Shown piece by piece: positions 16,137-24,029 of a stretch of DNA of 31,404 nt. The notes under the pieces were generated by a model. The model was not told the origin of the DNA. It searched no databases and saw nothing but the letters and a program-made list of their open reading frames with translations. The position numbers were made by a program, and so were the translations under genes. Position 1 is the first letter of the stretch, and every line of letters starts with the position of its first letter. The stretch is from IMG/VR virus record IMGVR_UViG_3300043427_000209, positions 1-31,404 of that record; one strand, written 5' to 3'. Source of the DNA: a virus.

Positions 16137-16406
16137 ATGATCAAGCATCAGGAAACCCACCCTGGCCTGGACGTTGACGGCTGTTTCGGCTGCAAGATTG
16201 CGGGGATCTCGATTTCGTCTGCGGCGATGCCGGGCCGGAAGTCGGATTCGCATCGGATCAACGAAACCGAGAAGCAATGGCATAAGGATATGGATGCCTA
16301 CAAGCGGCTTCGTAAGGACGGCTTACAACCGAAGAAGATTGACGGGTCGCATATGGTGGAGGCGAAAGCCAAGGAGTCGTATCAGGTGGAAACCGGGCTG
16401 GTCTGA
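16137..16406 (+). CDS. Small conserved phage protein with CxxC
   Basis: An 89-residue protein from the ATG at 16137; an in-frame ATG at 16095 would give 103 residues and overlap the previous gene. The later start is preferred because a TAGAAT box lies 7 nt upstream and neither start has a good ribosome site. The pattern is a Cys pair in GCFGCKI, then ISISSAAMPGRK, then a charged helix with EKQWHKDMDAYKRLRKDGLQ and a C-terminal DGSHMVEAKAKE. This arrangement (CFGCKI / AMPxR / W-x-KD / AYKRLRxDGLQP) is a recurring small actinophage protein of unknown role, usually in or near structural blocks. Confidence 0.72.
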   Translation: MIKHQETHPGLDVDGCFGCKIAGISISSAAMPGRKSDSHRINETEKQWHKDMDAYKRLRKDGLQPKKIDGSHMVEAKAKESYQVETGLV

Positions 16407-17521
16407 TGCTCGGTTCGCTTGACGTTGTTTCCGTCAATATCCCGTATGTCGGGTATGGTCGGATGGCTGACTCGATTAGGGATGCTCTTGTGGATCGGGT
16501 GGAGTTGCGCCCTGATGCGTCGGCAGTTGTGTATGGGATTCCGCCTGACATGGTGAAAGGCTGGTACGAGGGCCAGCGTACGGCGGTGCTGACGATGTGG
16601 GAGACAACGAAGATCCCGCTCAGGTTCACCCGTCTGCTCCCGATGTTTGACACGCTGCTGGTTCCGTGTGGTTGGAACGCCGATCTGTTCGCCCCATATC
16701 ATCGGAACATCAAAGTGATACCACTAGGTATAGACGTAGATTTTTGGCGACCACAAGATGTTGTGGACAACGACCGGTTCACGTTTGTGACGGGCGGTTC
16801 CGGCTGGAAGCGTAAGGGTATAGATCAGGCGATCCAAGCGTTCCGTGACGCCGCCCTACCGGACAGCCGGCTGCTGATCAAGGTGACCCCACACCTGCTA
16901 GATAAGCCTGCCTCCTACGATTTTGGGCCTGACATAACGGTGGTGGAGAAGACGATGACGTTGGCTGAGGAACGGGCGTTCTACGCTCAGGCCGACTGTT
17001 TCATCTCGACCACTAGGGGTGAGGGGTTCGGGATGATCCCGTTGCAGAACTGTGCGTTGGGGAACCGGGTGATCGCCCCATCTCATACCGGCCATCTCAT
17101 GTTTGACCACCTGTTTGACTATGGGTTGTCTTGGGATTACGGCAAAGCAGAAATGCAGTATTTCAGCGACATCGGAGACTGGTTCGTGCCGGATCATTCG
17201 GAGCTGGTGGAGGCGATGGTGGACGCCTACGGGAAGGGTCGCCCGCCGTTGTGGGAACGCCAGATGCGGTGGGAATCTGCCGAGGTCTGGTCATGGGATC
17301 GGACAGCAGACAGCCTGCTAGAGGCGTTTCCTCCTGGTGTGCCGCTCGCAAACCCGAAGTGGGTGCCTGCCGGCCAGATTGTTGTGCGGGTCCGTACACT
17401 CCGCAAGGTGGAAGCTGATGTGGGGGCGTTCCGGTTGCGGTTCCCCGCCAACGCCGAGGTGGATGTCCCGGTGTCTACGCTGACGCATCTTGTCGAGTGC
17501 GGGCTGGTCACCGAAATCTAG
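16406..17521 (+). CDS. GT-B glycosyltransferase (GT4-like) with extra C-terminal domain
   Basis: A 371-residue protein starting in a TGATG overlap. Residues about 1-110 form the N-terminal Rossmann-like half, with PYVGYGRMADSIRDAL and WETTKIP. The hinge VIPLGIDVDFW (about 108-118), the basic GSGWKRKGID (about 131-140) and the donor-site segment STTRGEGFGMIPLQNCALG (about 199-217) are typical of group-1 transferases, with the E-x7-E type motif altered. A further piece after residue 315 (QIVVRVRTLRKVEADVGAF to the end) is not part of the catalytic fold and resembles small phage structural domains. Phage GTs can modify DNA bases, host surface or virion proteins; here the gene lies inside the virion block, so glycosylation of a virion protein is a reasonable hypothesis. 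Confidence 0.82.
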   Translation: MLGSLDVVSVNIPYVGYGRMADSIRDALVDRVELRPDASAVVYGIPPDMVKGWYEGQRTAVLTMWETTKIPLRFTRLLPMFDTLLVPCGWNADLFAPYHRNIKVIPLGIDVDFWRPQDVVDNDRFTFVTGGSGWKRKGIDQAIQAFRDAALPDSRLLIKVTPHLLDKPASYDFGPDITVVEKTMTLAEERAFYAQADCFISTTRGEGFGMIPLQNCALGNRVIAPSHTGHLMFDHLFDYGLSWDYGKAEMQYFSDIGDWFVPDHSELVEAMVDAYGKGRPPLWERQMRWESAEVWSWDRTADSLLEAFPPGVPLANPKWVPAGQIVVRVRTLRKVEADVGAFRLRFPANAEVDVPVSTLTHLVECGLVTEI

Positions 17522-17534
17522 CCTGGTTATGGGG

Positions 17535-17540
17535 TACACT
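17535..17540 (+). promoter_or_regulatory. -10 box of a leaderless promoter
   Basis: TACACT sits 8 nt before the ATG at 17549. No convincing -35 is present. There is no ribosome site before this ATG, which supports leaderless initiation. Confidence 0.38.
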
Positions 17541-17548
17541 TGACGGGT

Positions 17549-17809
17549 ATGGCTCAGTACCAGGGCAAGAACGTTTCTCTTAATTCGCCCCGTCCGATCA
17601 GGAAGGGTGAGCCTGGGTATGGCCGCAAGAAGTCTGTCGTCTACGTGAACACGGATAACGGCAAGATCAAGAAGGTCATGTTTGGTGATCCGAATATGAC
17701 CATCAAGAAGAATGATCCTGGTCGTCGTGCGAACTTTCGGGCGCGCCACAACTGCGATAACCCTGGCCCGAAGACGAAGGCCCGCTACTGGTCTTGTAAG
17801 GCGTGGTGA
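17549..17809 (+). CDS. Small basic conserved phage protein
   Basis: An 86-residue, strongly basic protein. Conserved-looking features are VYVNTDNGKIKKVMFGDPNM (about 33-52), KKNDPGRRANFRARHNCDNP (about 55-74) and the ending KARYWSCKAW. This 'RRxxFRARHNCD...KARYWSCKAW' signature occurs in many environmental tailed phages; the function is unknown, and a nucleic-acid-binding or capsid-maturation role has only been guessed. The two Cys and the His could bind metal. An upstream TTG (17540) is in frame, but the ATG at 17549 follows a -10 box at leaderless distance. It starts a run of four tiny basic genes. Confidence 0.78.
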   Translation: MAQYQGKNVSLNSPRPIRKGEPGYGRKKSVVYVNTDNGKIKKVMFGDPNMTIKKNDPGRRANFRARHNCDNPGPKTKARYWSCKAW

Positions 17810-17811
17810 GT

Positions 17812-17970
17812 ATGGCTGCGAAGAAAGCGTTTTGGGACACTAAGAATCCGAAGAAGAAGTCAACACCGTTGTCTGCTAGTCAGAAGAAGGCGGCTCAGGC
17901 TCGCGCTAAGAAGGCGGGTCGCCCCTATCCGAATCTGGTGGACAACGCCTGGGCGTCAAGGAGTAAGTGA
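17812..17970 (+). CDS. Tiny Lys-rich protein
   Basis: A 52-residue protein 2 nt after the previous stop; its own stop overlaps the next ATG. Eleven of the first 40 residues are lysine, with the core FWDTKNPKKKSTPLSASQKK and then ARAKKAGRPYPNLVDNAW. Similar small 'NPKKKS...AGRPYPNLVDN' proteins occur in other environmental phages. The charge suggests nucleic-acid binding or packing inside the capsid; function unknown. Confidence 0.7.
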   Translation: MAAKKAFWDTKNPKKKSTPLSASQKKAAQARAKKAGRPYPNLVDNAWASRSK

Positions 17971-18134
17971 TGATGTACGGCGGCGAATACATGAAGAAGA
18001 AGAAGGATCGCAACGGCGACAACGGCAACGGCGACTACGACGATGAGTCGGAAAAGTTGCGGGAGTACGGTTGTGTCGGCCCGACCTCGACGTTTAAGGA
18101 CATTTTGGCGACGTATAAGGGAGCGCGTAAGTGA
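17970..18134 (+). CDS. Tiny charged protein, unknown
   Basis: A 54-residue protein starting at ATG-ATG (17970 or 17973) in overlap with the preceding stop. A KKKK cluster (residues 9-12) is followed by an Asn/Gly/Asp-rich low-complexity stretch and a short helix with one Cys (LREYGCVGPTSTFKDILATY). No family recognised. The tight coupling on both sides supports that it is translated. Confidence 0.6.
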   Translation: MMYGGEYMKKKKDRNGDNGNGDYDDESEKLREYGCVGPTSTFKDILATYKGARK

Positions 18135-18313
18135 AGAAGTCTATGCGTCTAGGTGGTGGTGGGCGTTTTGCCGCCGTCGAGAGGTCGGCTGCTGCGAGTG
18201 GGGCAAAGAACCCTGCTGCCGTTGCTGCGTCTGCTGGTATGAAAAAGTACGGCAAAGCCAAGATGCAGAAGATGGCGCAGGCTGGCCGTAAGCGCGCTTC
18301 TAAAGGCAAGTGA
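18131..18313 (+). CDS. Small basic conserved phage protein
   Basis: A 60-residue basic protein with a GTG start overlapping the previous stop (GTGA). The layout MRLGGGGRFAAVERSAAA, then NPAAVAASAGMKKYGKAKMQ and GRKRASKG, is a recurring small phage family ('GGxGRF...NPxALAAxIGRKKYGKxKFQxMAxxGR') found near head-tail genes. The role is unknown. Its stop overlaps the GTG of the connector-like gene. Confidence 0.72.
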   Translation: MKKSMRLGGGGRFAAVERSAAASGAKNPAAVAASAGMKKYGKAKMQKMAQAGRKRASKGK

Positions 18314-19191
18314 CTACAGCCGGGACGCTCATTGACCGTACCGTTCAGAACCTTCTGGCGGGAACGGTGGAGGAACGCAACAAGCTTGCGTCGTCCCTTG
18401 ACGCCTCCACAACGTCGGTCCCGATTGAGTATTCGTTGGGGTCGTTGCGTGAACAAACCGTTTTCCAGGTTGATTCGGAGTTGATGTACATTTGGGAAGT
18501 CAACACGGCCAGCAAAACTTTGACCGTCGAACGTGGTTTCGGAGGGACAACCGCCGCGACACACGCCGACGCCGCGATCGTGACCGTCAACCCGAAGTTC
18601 CCCAGGTGGCAGGTTCTTCAAGCCCTGAACGACGATCTGGCGGATCTGTCATCCCCGATGAACGGCCTGTTCCAGATGAAGACCTTGGACATCTCGTACA
18701 ACGGCTCGGACCGCCAGGTGAATTTGACTGGCGTTACTAGCATGATCGACCTGTATGACGTGCGGTGGCGGTACACGTCGGACGATTATCCGGTGGTGCG
18801 GAACTATCGGTTGATGCGGGATATGCCGACCGCCGATTTCGCGTCGGGGTATGTGCTGACGTTGGATGAGCCGGTGATGTCTTCGACGATTCGGGTGATC
18901 TATAAGGATGCGTATGCGTCGTTTGCGTCGGAGGCGACTACGTTGGCGTCTACGGGTGCGTCGTCGTCGCTGGCTGATCTGCTGGTTCTCGGCGCACAGA
19001 TCCGCCTGTTGGCTTCCCGTGAGGTGAAGCGCAACTTCATTGAGTCGCAGGGCGATACTCGCCGTTCGGATGAGGTGCCGGCTGGCGCGATGAACGCTTC
19101 GGTGACGAACCTGTTGCGTTTGCGCCGTGACCGTATTCAGTCTGAAGCCGCCCGGTTGAGCCGCCAGTATCCGACTCGTATCAGGAAGTAG
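18310..19191 (+). CDS. Head-tail connector / tail adaptor-like protein
   Basis: A 293-residue protein with a GTG start (GTGA overlap). The N-terminal half contains beta segments with LDASTTSVPIEYSLG and ELMYIWEVN..TLTVERGFGG, a small beta module common in phage virion proteins (also seen in the fibre at 21048, 'VLVTRTG..TTLNVVSGGRG'). The C-terminal half is helical, with PRWQVLQALNDDLADL at about 97-112 and the last 90 residues (LADLLVLGAQIRLLASREVK). A structured order of beta module then helices, plus its place just before the large tail protein, suggests an adaptor comparable to the T7 tail-tube A protein. Inference from context; no sequence proof. Confidence 0.62.
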   Translation: MTTAGTLIDRTVQNLLAGTVEERNKLASSLDASTTSVPIEYSLGSLREQTVFQVDSELMYIWEVNTASKTLTVERGFGGTTAATHADAAIVTVNPKFPRWQVLQALNDDLADLSSPMNGLFQMKTLDISYNGSDRQVNLTGVTSMIDLYDVRWRYTSDDYPVVRNYRLMRDMPTADFASGYVLTLDEPVMSSTIRVIYKDAYASFASEATTLASTGASSSLADLLVLGAQIRLLASREVKRNFIESQGDTRRSDEVPAGAMNASVTNLLRLRRDRIQSEAARLSRQYPTRIRK

Positions 19192-19193
19192 TC

Positions 19194-21038
19194 ATGGCCG
19201 TCACCGGTCTGATTGATTTCACTACGGCGTTTACGGGTGGCCCGTCGTTTTATACGGGTGCTGGTGTTTCTCAGCTGGTGCCAGATGTTTTCCCGGTTGC
19301 TATTGCTGGTCATCCGTATCTGATTGATCAGAAGTCGGGTCGGTTCGGTCGGGCGTTTGAGGCTCGTGTGCGCGAGTCGGTGGATCAGAACAATATTCCT
19401 GGTGAGGCGACAATCAACCCGCAGGGTTTGTGGCGTCGTTCCCAGGTGTCGTGGCATAAGGGGTCTGGTCAGCCGTATGCGGATACGGGTGACGCGCAGG
19501 ACTACCGGTTTGATACGTCGAAGAATGTTGATCCGTGGACGAAGAACGAGTTGAAGTTGTTGCCGACGACAAGTCAGGCTTTGTCGTCTGTGAATACGAA
19601 TTTGCCGATGGTGGTGGTCGGCTCGTATCTGTATGTGGGTGATGGGCAGACGTTGAAGTACACCACCGATTTGTCGTCGTGGACTTCGGTGACGACTGGT
19701 GCGCCGGCTGCGGCGATTGAGGCGTTGACCACGGACGGCACAACTGTCTATATCTCGTACAACAATAATGCGATTTATTCGTCGTCGGCTGGTGGGGCGT
19801 CTGTCTCCCAGTACTATCCGACTTCGGGTTCTACGGCGTACACGTACACGTCGTTGAAGTACAACAAGGGCCGGATTGTTGCCCTGCATGACAACCACAT
19901 TCACCTGCCGGTTGGGTCGTCAACACACAGCCCGTTCTATGAGCATCCGAACGCCTCTTTTGATTTTGTGGATTCCTGCTCGGGGCAGAACGCGATCTAT
20001 GCGGGCGGGAACGCCGGCCAGACTGCGATCATCTATAAGATCACGGTGAAGTCGGACGGCACCCTGGATGTTCCGGTGGTCGCTGCCGAGCTGCCTCTGG
20101 GTGAAACCTTGTCGTCGTTGACCGGGTATCTGGGGTTTGTGGTGATCGGTACCAGCAAGGGTGTCCGGTTGGCGTCTGCTGACTCTAACGCGAACCTTGT
20201 GATCGGCCCCGTGTTGGAAACGTCGGCTGCGGTCAAGTGCGGGGTCGGTGACGGCAAGTACGTCTGGTACGGGTGGACAAACTTTGATGGTGATTCGACC
20301 GGGTTGGGTCGCCTTGACTTGTCCGAGTTGAACGGCGTGAACGAACCGGCGTATGCCTCGGATCTGATGGTGTCCGGGCAGGGTGCGGTGAACGCTGTCG
20401 TCAACTGGAACGGCACCCGGATCTTCACGGTGTCCGGCAAGGGTGTCTATAAGGAGTCCACCGACCTGTGTGCTGAGGGCTATCTGGTGTCGGGCGTGTG
20501 GCGGTGGGGTATCCCTGACCGCAAGTTCCTACCCCGGTTCGATACCCGGACGAAGCCGCTGGCTGGCTCGATTGTCACCTCGTTCTCGTATGACTCTGGG
20601 GCGTACGTTGATCTGCCTGCTGTCACCAACGGCGGGTCTACCGACAAGACGACGGTTGCCCCTCAGACCGGGTTCTCGGATGTGGCGATCAAACTCACGT
20701 TGAAACGGTCGGCTACCTCTAACACGTCTGGGCCGACGTTGACCCGCTGGCAGGCGCGGGCGTACGCAGCTCCGATCCGGGCGAGAATCATCTCCGTCCC
20801 CCTGATCTTGCACCACAAACTGAACGTCCAAGGTCGGGAATACTTCTTGGATGTGGAGTCAGAACTGAAGTACCTGGAGGGTTTGGTGAACGACGCCACC
20901 ATCGTCACCTACCAGGAGGCCTATGACTCCTACAATGTGGTCGTCGAGAATGTAGAATGGATACCGTTGGATTCTCTCCAATCCACTTGGGATTGGGAGG
21001 GTACAGCCGTCGTCACACTCAGAAGCATCGCAGACTAA
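19194..21038 (+). CDS. Large beta-rich tail protein (nozzle/propeller-like)
   Basis: A 614-residue protein beginning with LIDFTTAFTGGPSFYTG, nearly the same peptide as in the repeat protein at 15275. The middle part (about 135-420) shows repeated strand-turn patterns such as VVVGSYLYVGDGQTLKYTTD, TDGTTVYISYNNNAIYSSS and IVALHDNHIHLP, suggestive of a beta-propeller. A C-terminal domain (about 500-614) contains RARIISVPLILHHKLNVQG and VENVEWIPLDSLQSTWDWEG, similar to tail components with an OB or tube-like fold. In podoviruses the protein after the adaptor is the tail nozzle, often built around a propeller; this is the favoured but unproven role. Confidence 0.65.
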   Translation: MAVTGLIDFTTAFTGGPSFYTGAGVSQLVPDVFPVAIAGHPYLIDQKSGRFGRAFEARVRESVDQNNIPGEATINPQGLWRRSQVSWHKGSGQPYADTGDAQDYRFDTSKNVDPWTKNELKLLPTTSQALSSVNTNLPMVVVGSYLYVGDGQTLKYTTDLSSWTSVTTGAPAAAIEALTTDGTTVYISYNNNAIYSSSAGGASVSQYYPTSGSTAYTYTSLKYNKGRIVALHDNHIHLPVGSSTHSPFYEHPNASFDFVDSCSGQNAIYAGGNAGQTAIIYKITVKSDGTLDVPVVAAELPLGETLSSLTGYLGFVVIGTSKGVRLASADSNANLVIGPVLETSAAVKCGVGDGKYVWYGWTNFDGDSTGLGRLDLSELNGVNEPAYASDLMVSGQGAVNAVVNWNGTRIFTVSGKGVYKESTDLCAEGYLVSGVWRWGIPDRKFLPRFDTRTKPLAGSIVTSFSYDSGAYVDLPAVTNGGSTDKTTVAPQTGFSDVAIKLTLKRSATSNTSGPTLTRWQARAYAAPIRARIISVPLILHHKLNVQGREYFLDVESELKYLEGLVNDATIVTYQEAYDSYNVVVENVEWIPLDSLQSTWDWEGTAVVTLRSIAD

Positions 21039-21047
21039 GGATTAGGG

Positions 21048-22085
21048 ATGGCAGGTTACACTCGTAGAGCTTTCAAGGGGGCGGCTACCGCTACCACTTT
21101 GACTGCTTCCATGTCCAATGTGGCGACTTCTTGCACGATCGCCGCGTATACCGGTTGGCCGTATGGGTCGGACCCGTTCTATGTGGTCATTTCTCCTGGT
21201 ACTGCTGCTGAGGAGAAGGTGTTGGTGACCCGTACGGGGTCTACTGATACGACTTTGAATGTGGTGTCGGGTGGTCGTGGGGCGGATGATACGACGGCTC
21301 AGGCGCATGATTCTGGGGCCGGCATTTTCCCGGTGTTCACGGCGAAGGATGCGGATGAGGCGAATGTGGTTGCTTCGACGCAGACCACGAAGGGCGATCT
21401 GCTTCTTCATACCGGGTCGGCTCATGCCCGGTTGGGTGTTGGGACGAATGGTCACGCGTTGGTGGCTGATTCGGCTGAGACTGCGGGTGTGAAGTGGGCG
21501 GCTGTTGGTGATGTGACGACTGCCGGTTCGCAGACGTTGACCAACAAGACGATTGCCCTCGGATCGAACACGGTGTCGGGTACGTTGGCCCAGTTCAATA
21601 CGGCGGTCACGGATGCTGATTTGGCGTCGTTGGCTGGTACGGAAACCTTGACCAACAAGACGTTGACAAACCCGGTGGTGAACGGTGCGATCTTGGATCG
21701 TTCCGAGGAGAACTGGAATATTGTTGCGTCAGCTGCGACCGGCACAATCAACTTTGATGTGAACACGGCAAGCATCTGGTATTACACGAGTAACGCTTCG
21801 GCTAACCATACGATCAACGTGCGAGGCGATGGTTCTACTACGTTGTCGAGTTTGCTTGCTGTGGGTGATTCGATCACGGTGGCCTGGTTCAATACGAATG
21901 GTGCGACCGCGTACTATCCGAACACGTTTCAGATTGACGGGTCGTCGGTGACTCCGAAGTGGCAGGGTGGTACTGCTCCGACTGCGGGTAACGCCTCTTC
22001 GATCGACGTGTATGTGTATACGATTGTGAAGACGGCGGCTACGCCGACGTATACGGTGTTTGCTTCTCAGACAAAGTTTGCGTGA
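21048..22085 (+). CDS. Tail fibre protein (putative receptor-binding)
   Basis: A 345-residue Thr/Ser/Ala-rich protein. It starts with a small beta module (about 10-100; 'KVLVTRTGSTDTTLNVVSGG') like that in the connector protein. Next come DLLLHTGSAHARLGVGTNGH and the repeated SQTLTNKTIALGSNTVSG / TETLTNKTLTNPVVNG (about 160-225), a hallmark of tail-fibre shafts. The last 120 residues form a likely compact beta domain. AAGGA precedes the ATG. It is followed by three adhesin-like paralogues, so host recognition is probably spread over this set. Confidence 0.82.
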   Translation: MAGYTRRAFKGAATATTLTASMSNVATSCTIAAYTGWPYGSDPFYVVISPGTAAEEKVLVTRTGSTDTTLNVVSGGRGADDTTAQAHDSGAGIFPVFTAKDADEANVVASTQTTKGDLLLHTGSAHARLGVGTNGHALVADSAETAGVKWAAVGDVTTAGSQTLTNKTIALGSNTVSGTLAQFNTAVTDADLASLAGTETLTNKTLTNPVVNGAILDRSEENWNIVASAATGTINFDVNTASIWYYTSNASANHTINVRGDGSTTLSSLLAVGDSITVAWFNTNGATAYYPNTFQIDGSSVTPKWQGGTAPTAGNASSIDVYVYTIVKTAATPTYTVFASQTKFA

Positions 22086-22088
22086 CGT

Positions 22089-22649
22089 ATGGGCCTTGTC
22101 GCGGTTCGTTCTAATGCTGGCGTGTTTGGCCTCGGCTGGGGGAACAAGCTTGCTGATGCTGGGGCGATGACTGCCATCGCTAGCAATACGCTTGGATCGG
22201 ATTCGGCAAGCATCACGTTTTCTTCGATACCTGGTACGTATGACGATTTGATGGTTGTGTGTTACATCAAGAGCAACGGCACCAGTAATGAGTCAGCCCG
22301 GCTCAGGTTCAATTCTGACACGGGGTCAAATTATTCCAACACTTACTTGTATGGCGACGGCTCTAGCCCGGGTTATTACTATGACACCTCTCGCTCATAC
22401 ATCCAGAGTTATGCTTCTTCAACGGGTGTTTCAAATCAGGTAGCACACATTTTGAATTATGCGAACTCGTCCTACAAAAAGACCTGTCTGATGCGGTCGG
22501 CGCAGGATAATAACGGTTCTGGTTACACAAGTTTGGAAGTTGGCTTGTGGAACTCAACTAGCGCGATTACGTCCGTCACTCTTGTTTCTCAGACCAGTTT
22601 TCGTACTGGTTCCGTGTTTGCTCTTTATGGGATTAAGAAGGCGGCCTGA
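22089..22649 (+). CDS. Adhesin-like tail appendage protein, copy 1
   Basis: A 186-residue protein and the first of three tandem relatives. Shared landmarks are ITFSSIPGTYDDLMV (about 42-56), LRFNSDTGSNYSNTY (about 72-86), STSAITSV (about 156-163) and a C-terminal LYGIKKAA. A 30-residue N-terminal extension (GLVAVRSNAGVFGLGWGNKL) is unique to this copy. Base composition in this block is more A/T-rich than in the surrounding genes. The domain looks like a beta-sandwich of the kind seen in receptor-binding tips. No enzymatic motif. Receptor binding is inferred from position after the fibre gene. Confidence 0.7.
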   Translation: MGLVAVRSNAGVFGLGWGNKLADAGAMTAIASNTLGSDSASITFSSIPGTYDDLMVVCYIKSNGTSNESARLRFNSDTGSNYSNTYLYGDGSSPGYYYDTSRSYIQSYASSTGVSNQVAHILNYANSSYKKTCLMRSAQDNNGSGYTSLEVGLWNSTSAITSVTLVSQTSFRTGSVFALYGIKKAA

Positions 22650-22651
22650 TT

Positions 22652-23173
22652 ATGGCAGCGTTTGAAGCAATCGCATCTACGACAATCGGCACAGAGGCCG
22701 CGACTATCTCATTCACGTCAATCCCTTCATCTTACGAGCATTTGCAGTTGCGAGCATATGTAAGAACTGACAGAGGTTTCGGCGGGAACCAACTACTTTT
22801 TATGAGGTTCAATAGCGATACTTCATCTAATTACGCTTACCACCAGTTGAGTTATGACGGCGTTTCTCCTGCTGCTACTGGCGGCGCGTCCTCAACGCTC
22901 ATGTATTGTGGCTACGCAACAGGGGTTCTTGCGCCTACCGGCGTTTACGCTAGTTTTGTTGTGGACCTTCTTGATTACGCTTCAACAAACAAACACAAAA
23001 CAATGCGAAGTCTGGCTGGCAACGACTTGGCTGGCGGTGGATTTCTGGGCTTTCACTCTGGCGTTTGGATGAGTACAAGCGCAATATCGTCAATCCAGTT
23101 CGGGTTGGTGAACTCGTCAGCCAAACTTGTTACCGGTACTGTCGTGTCGTTGTATGGGTTGAGGAGTTCCTGA
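22652..23173 (+). CDS. Adhesin-like tail appendage protein, copy 2
   Basis: A 173-residue protein, 2 nt after copy 1. It carries the shared landmarks ISFTSIPSSYEHLQL (about 19-33), MRFNSDTSSNYAYHQ (about 51-65), STSAISSIQFGL and the ending SLYGLRSS. The middle third, between the conserved ends, differs strongly from the other copies, as expected if it carries the variable binding surface. It ends in a TGATG overlap with copy 3. See copy 1 for the reasoning on role. Confidence 0.7.
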   Translation: MAAFEAIASTTIGTEAATISFTSIPSSYEHLQLRAYVRTDRGFGGNQLLFMRFNSDTSSNYAYHQLSYDGVSPAATGGASSTLMYCGYATGVLAPTGVYASFVVDLLDYASTNKHKTMRSLAGNDLAGGGFLGFHSGVWMSTSAISSIQFGLVNSSAKLVTGTVVSLYGLRSS

Positions 23174-23694
23174 TGGCTATCACTCTTATTGCCCACACAG
23201 AAGTCGGTTCGGGCGGCGCGGCCAACATTGAGTTCACGTCGATCCCCAGCACCTACGATGATTTATGGATCGTGCTTTCCGCGCGTTTGTCCCTCGCGGG
23301 GTCGAACTACGCAGAAGTAGCTTTGCGTTTCAACGGGGTCACGACAACTTCTTACAGCCGGACTACCCTCACCGCCTTTTCAAGTACCGTCAACTCTGGG
23401 CGAGCCACCAACTCGTCATCTTATTTGCATGGTACTGTCCCCGCAGCAGACGCCAACTCAAACATTTTCGGCAGTTCGTCCATTTACATCCCCGCATACG
23501 CCAACACGTCAAACAATAAACAAATCATTTCAGAATCAAACGGCGAAAATAACAGCACAACAGCATGGTCGAACCAATACACGGCGGGCCTGTTCAGAAG
23601 CACGTCTGCGATTTCTTCAATCACTATTTTCCGTTCAAGCACAACGTTTGTCCAGTATTCAACAGCGACCCTGTATGGGATTAAAAAGTTCTAA
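23173..23694 (+). CDS. Adhesin-like tail appendage protein, copy 3
   Basis: A 173-residue protein. The frame opens earlier (from 23065), but the ATG at 23173 overlaps the preceding stop and places the shared start motif correctly. Landmarks are IEFTSIPSTYDDLWI (about 19-33), VALRFNGVTTTSYSR (about 49-63), STSAISSITIF and the ending LYGIKKF. It has an Asn/Ser-rich middle with many A/T-rich codons. Together with copies 1 and 2 it forms a paralogous array. Confidence 0.72.
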   Translation: MAITLIAHTEVGSGGAANIEFTSIPSTYDDLWIVLSARLSLAGSNYAEVALRFNGVTTTSYSRTTLTAFSSTVNSGRATNSSSYLHGTVPAADANSNIFGSSSIYIPAYANTSNNKQIISESNGENNSTTAWSNQYTAGLFRSTSAISSITIFRSSTTFVQYSTATLYGIKKF

Positions 23695-23703
23695 GGAGTA
23701 GTC

Positions 23704-23931
23704 ATGCCTACCAAACTCATTGTCAACTGCGAAACAGGACAGACTGAGGAAGTCGAACTGACCGCCGAAGAAATCGCCCAGGCCGAAGCCGACACACAGG
23801 CGTTCGCCGCAGAACAGGCTGCCCGCGAACAAGCCGAAGCGGAACAAGCCGCAGCCAAAGCATCCGCTGTCGCGAAGCTCGCAGCCCTCGGCCTCACCTC
23901 AGACGAAGTATCAGCCGCTTTCGGACTGTGA
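23704..23931 (+). CDS. Small acidic coiled-coil protein
   Basis: A 75-residue protein with a short beta start (MPTKLIVNCETGQTEEVEL) and a long Ala/Glu/Gln helix (about 20-60), ending in a helix LGLTSDEVSAAFGL. Such short helical proteins often follow fibre genes; a fibre chaperone or a small virion protein is possible. AAGGAG precedes the start. Its codons are far richer in C/G endings than those of the preceding adhesin genes. Confidence 0.7.
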   Translation: MPTKLIVNCETGQTEEVELTAEEIAQAEADTQAFAAEQAAREQAEAEQAAAKASAVAKLAALGLTSDEVSAAFGL

Positions 23932-24029
23932 AAACCATCGCCGGATTCACCCTCGGCTCCCTAATAACCGCAATCCTGCTCATCACCTACGCCAGCTACG
24001 AAACCCTCAGGAGCATCGACCGTGACTAA
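23928..24029 (+). CDS. 33-residue membrane protein at the head of the lysis cassette
   Basis: A GTG at 23928, overlapping the previous stop (GTGA), starts a 33-residue peptide: a Lys, one hydrophobic helix (IAGFTLGSLITAILLITYA) and a charged tail ETLRSIDRD. It overlaps the endolysin start by 8 nt. A single-span peptide beside an endolysin could be a small holin or holin regulator; this is inference. Its translation is supported by the double overlap. Confidence 0.5.
   Translation: MKTIAGFTLGSLITAILLITYASYETLRSIDRD

Noticed and set aside
19137-19904. 255-codon minus-strand frame over the connector and tail protein genes
   Set aside because: Arg/Ile-rich shadow product; the plus strand is fully explained by two coupled genes.
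23065-23172. Upstream extension of the third adhesin-like gene
   Set aside because: It would overlap copy 2 by 109 nt, and the extra residues do not match the other copies; the TGATG start is better.
21048-23694. Diversity-generating retroelement acting on the adhesin-like genes
   Set aside because: No reverse transcriptase and no template/variable repeat pair with adenine-specific changes were seen in the window.
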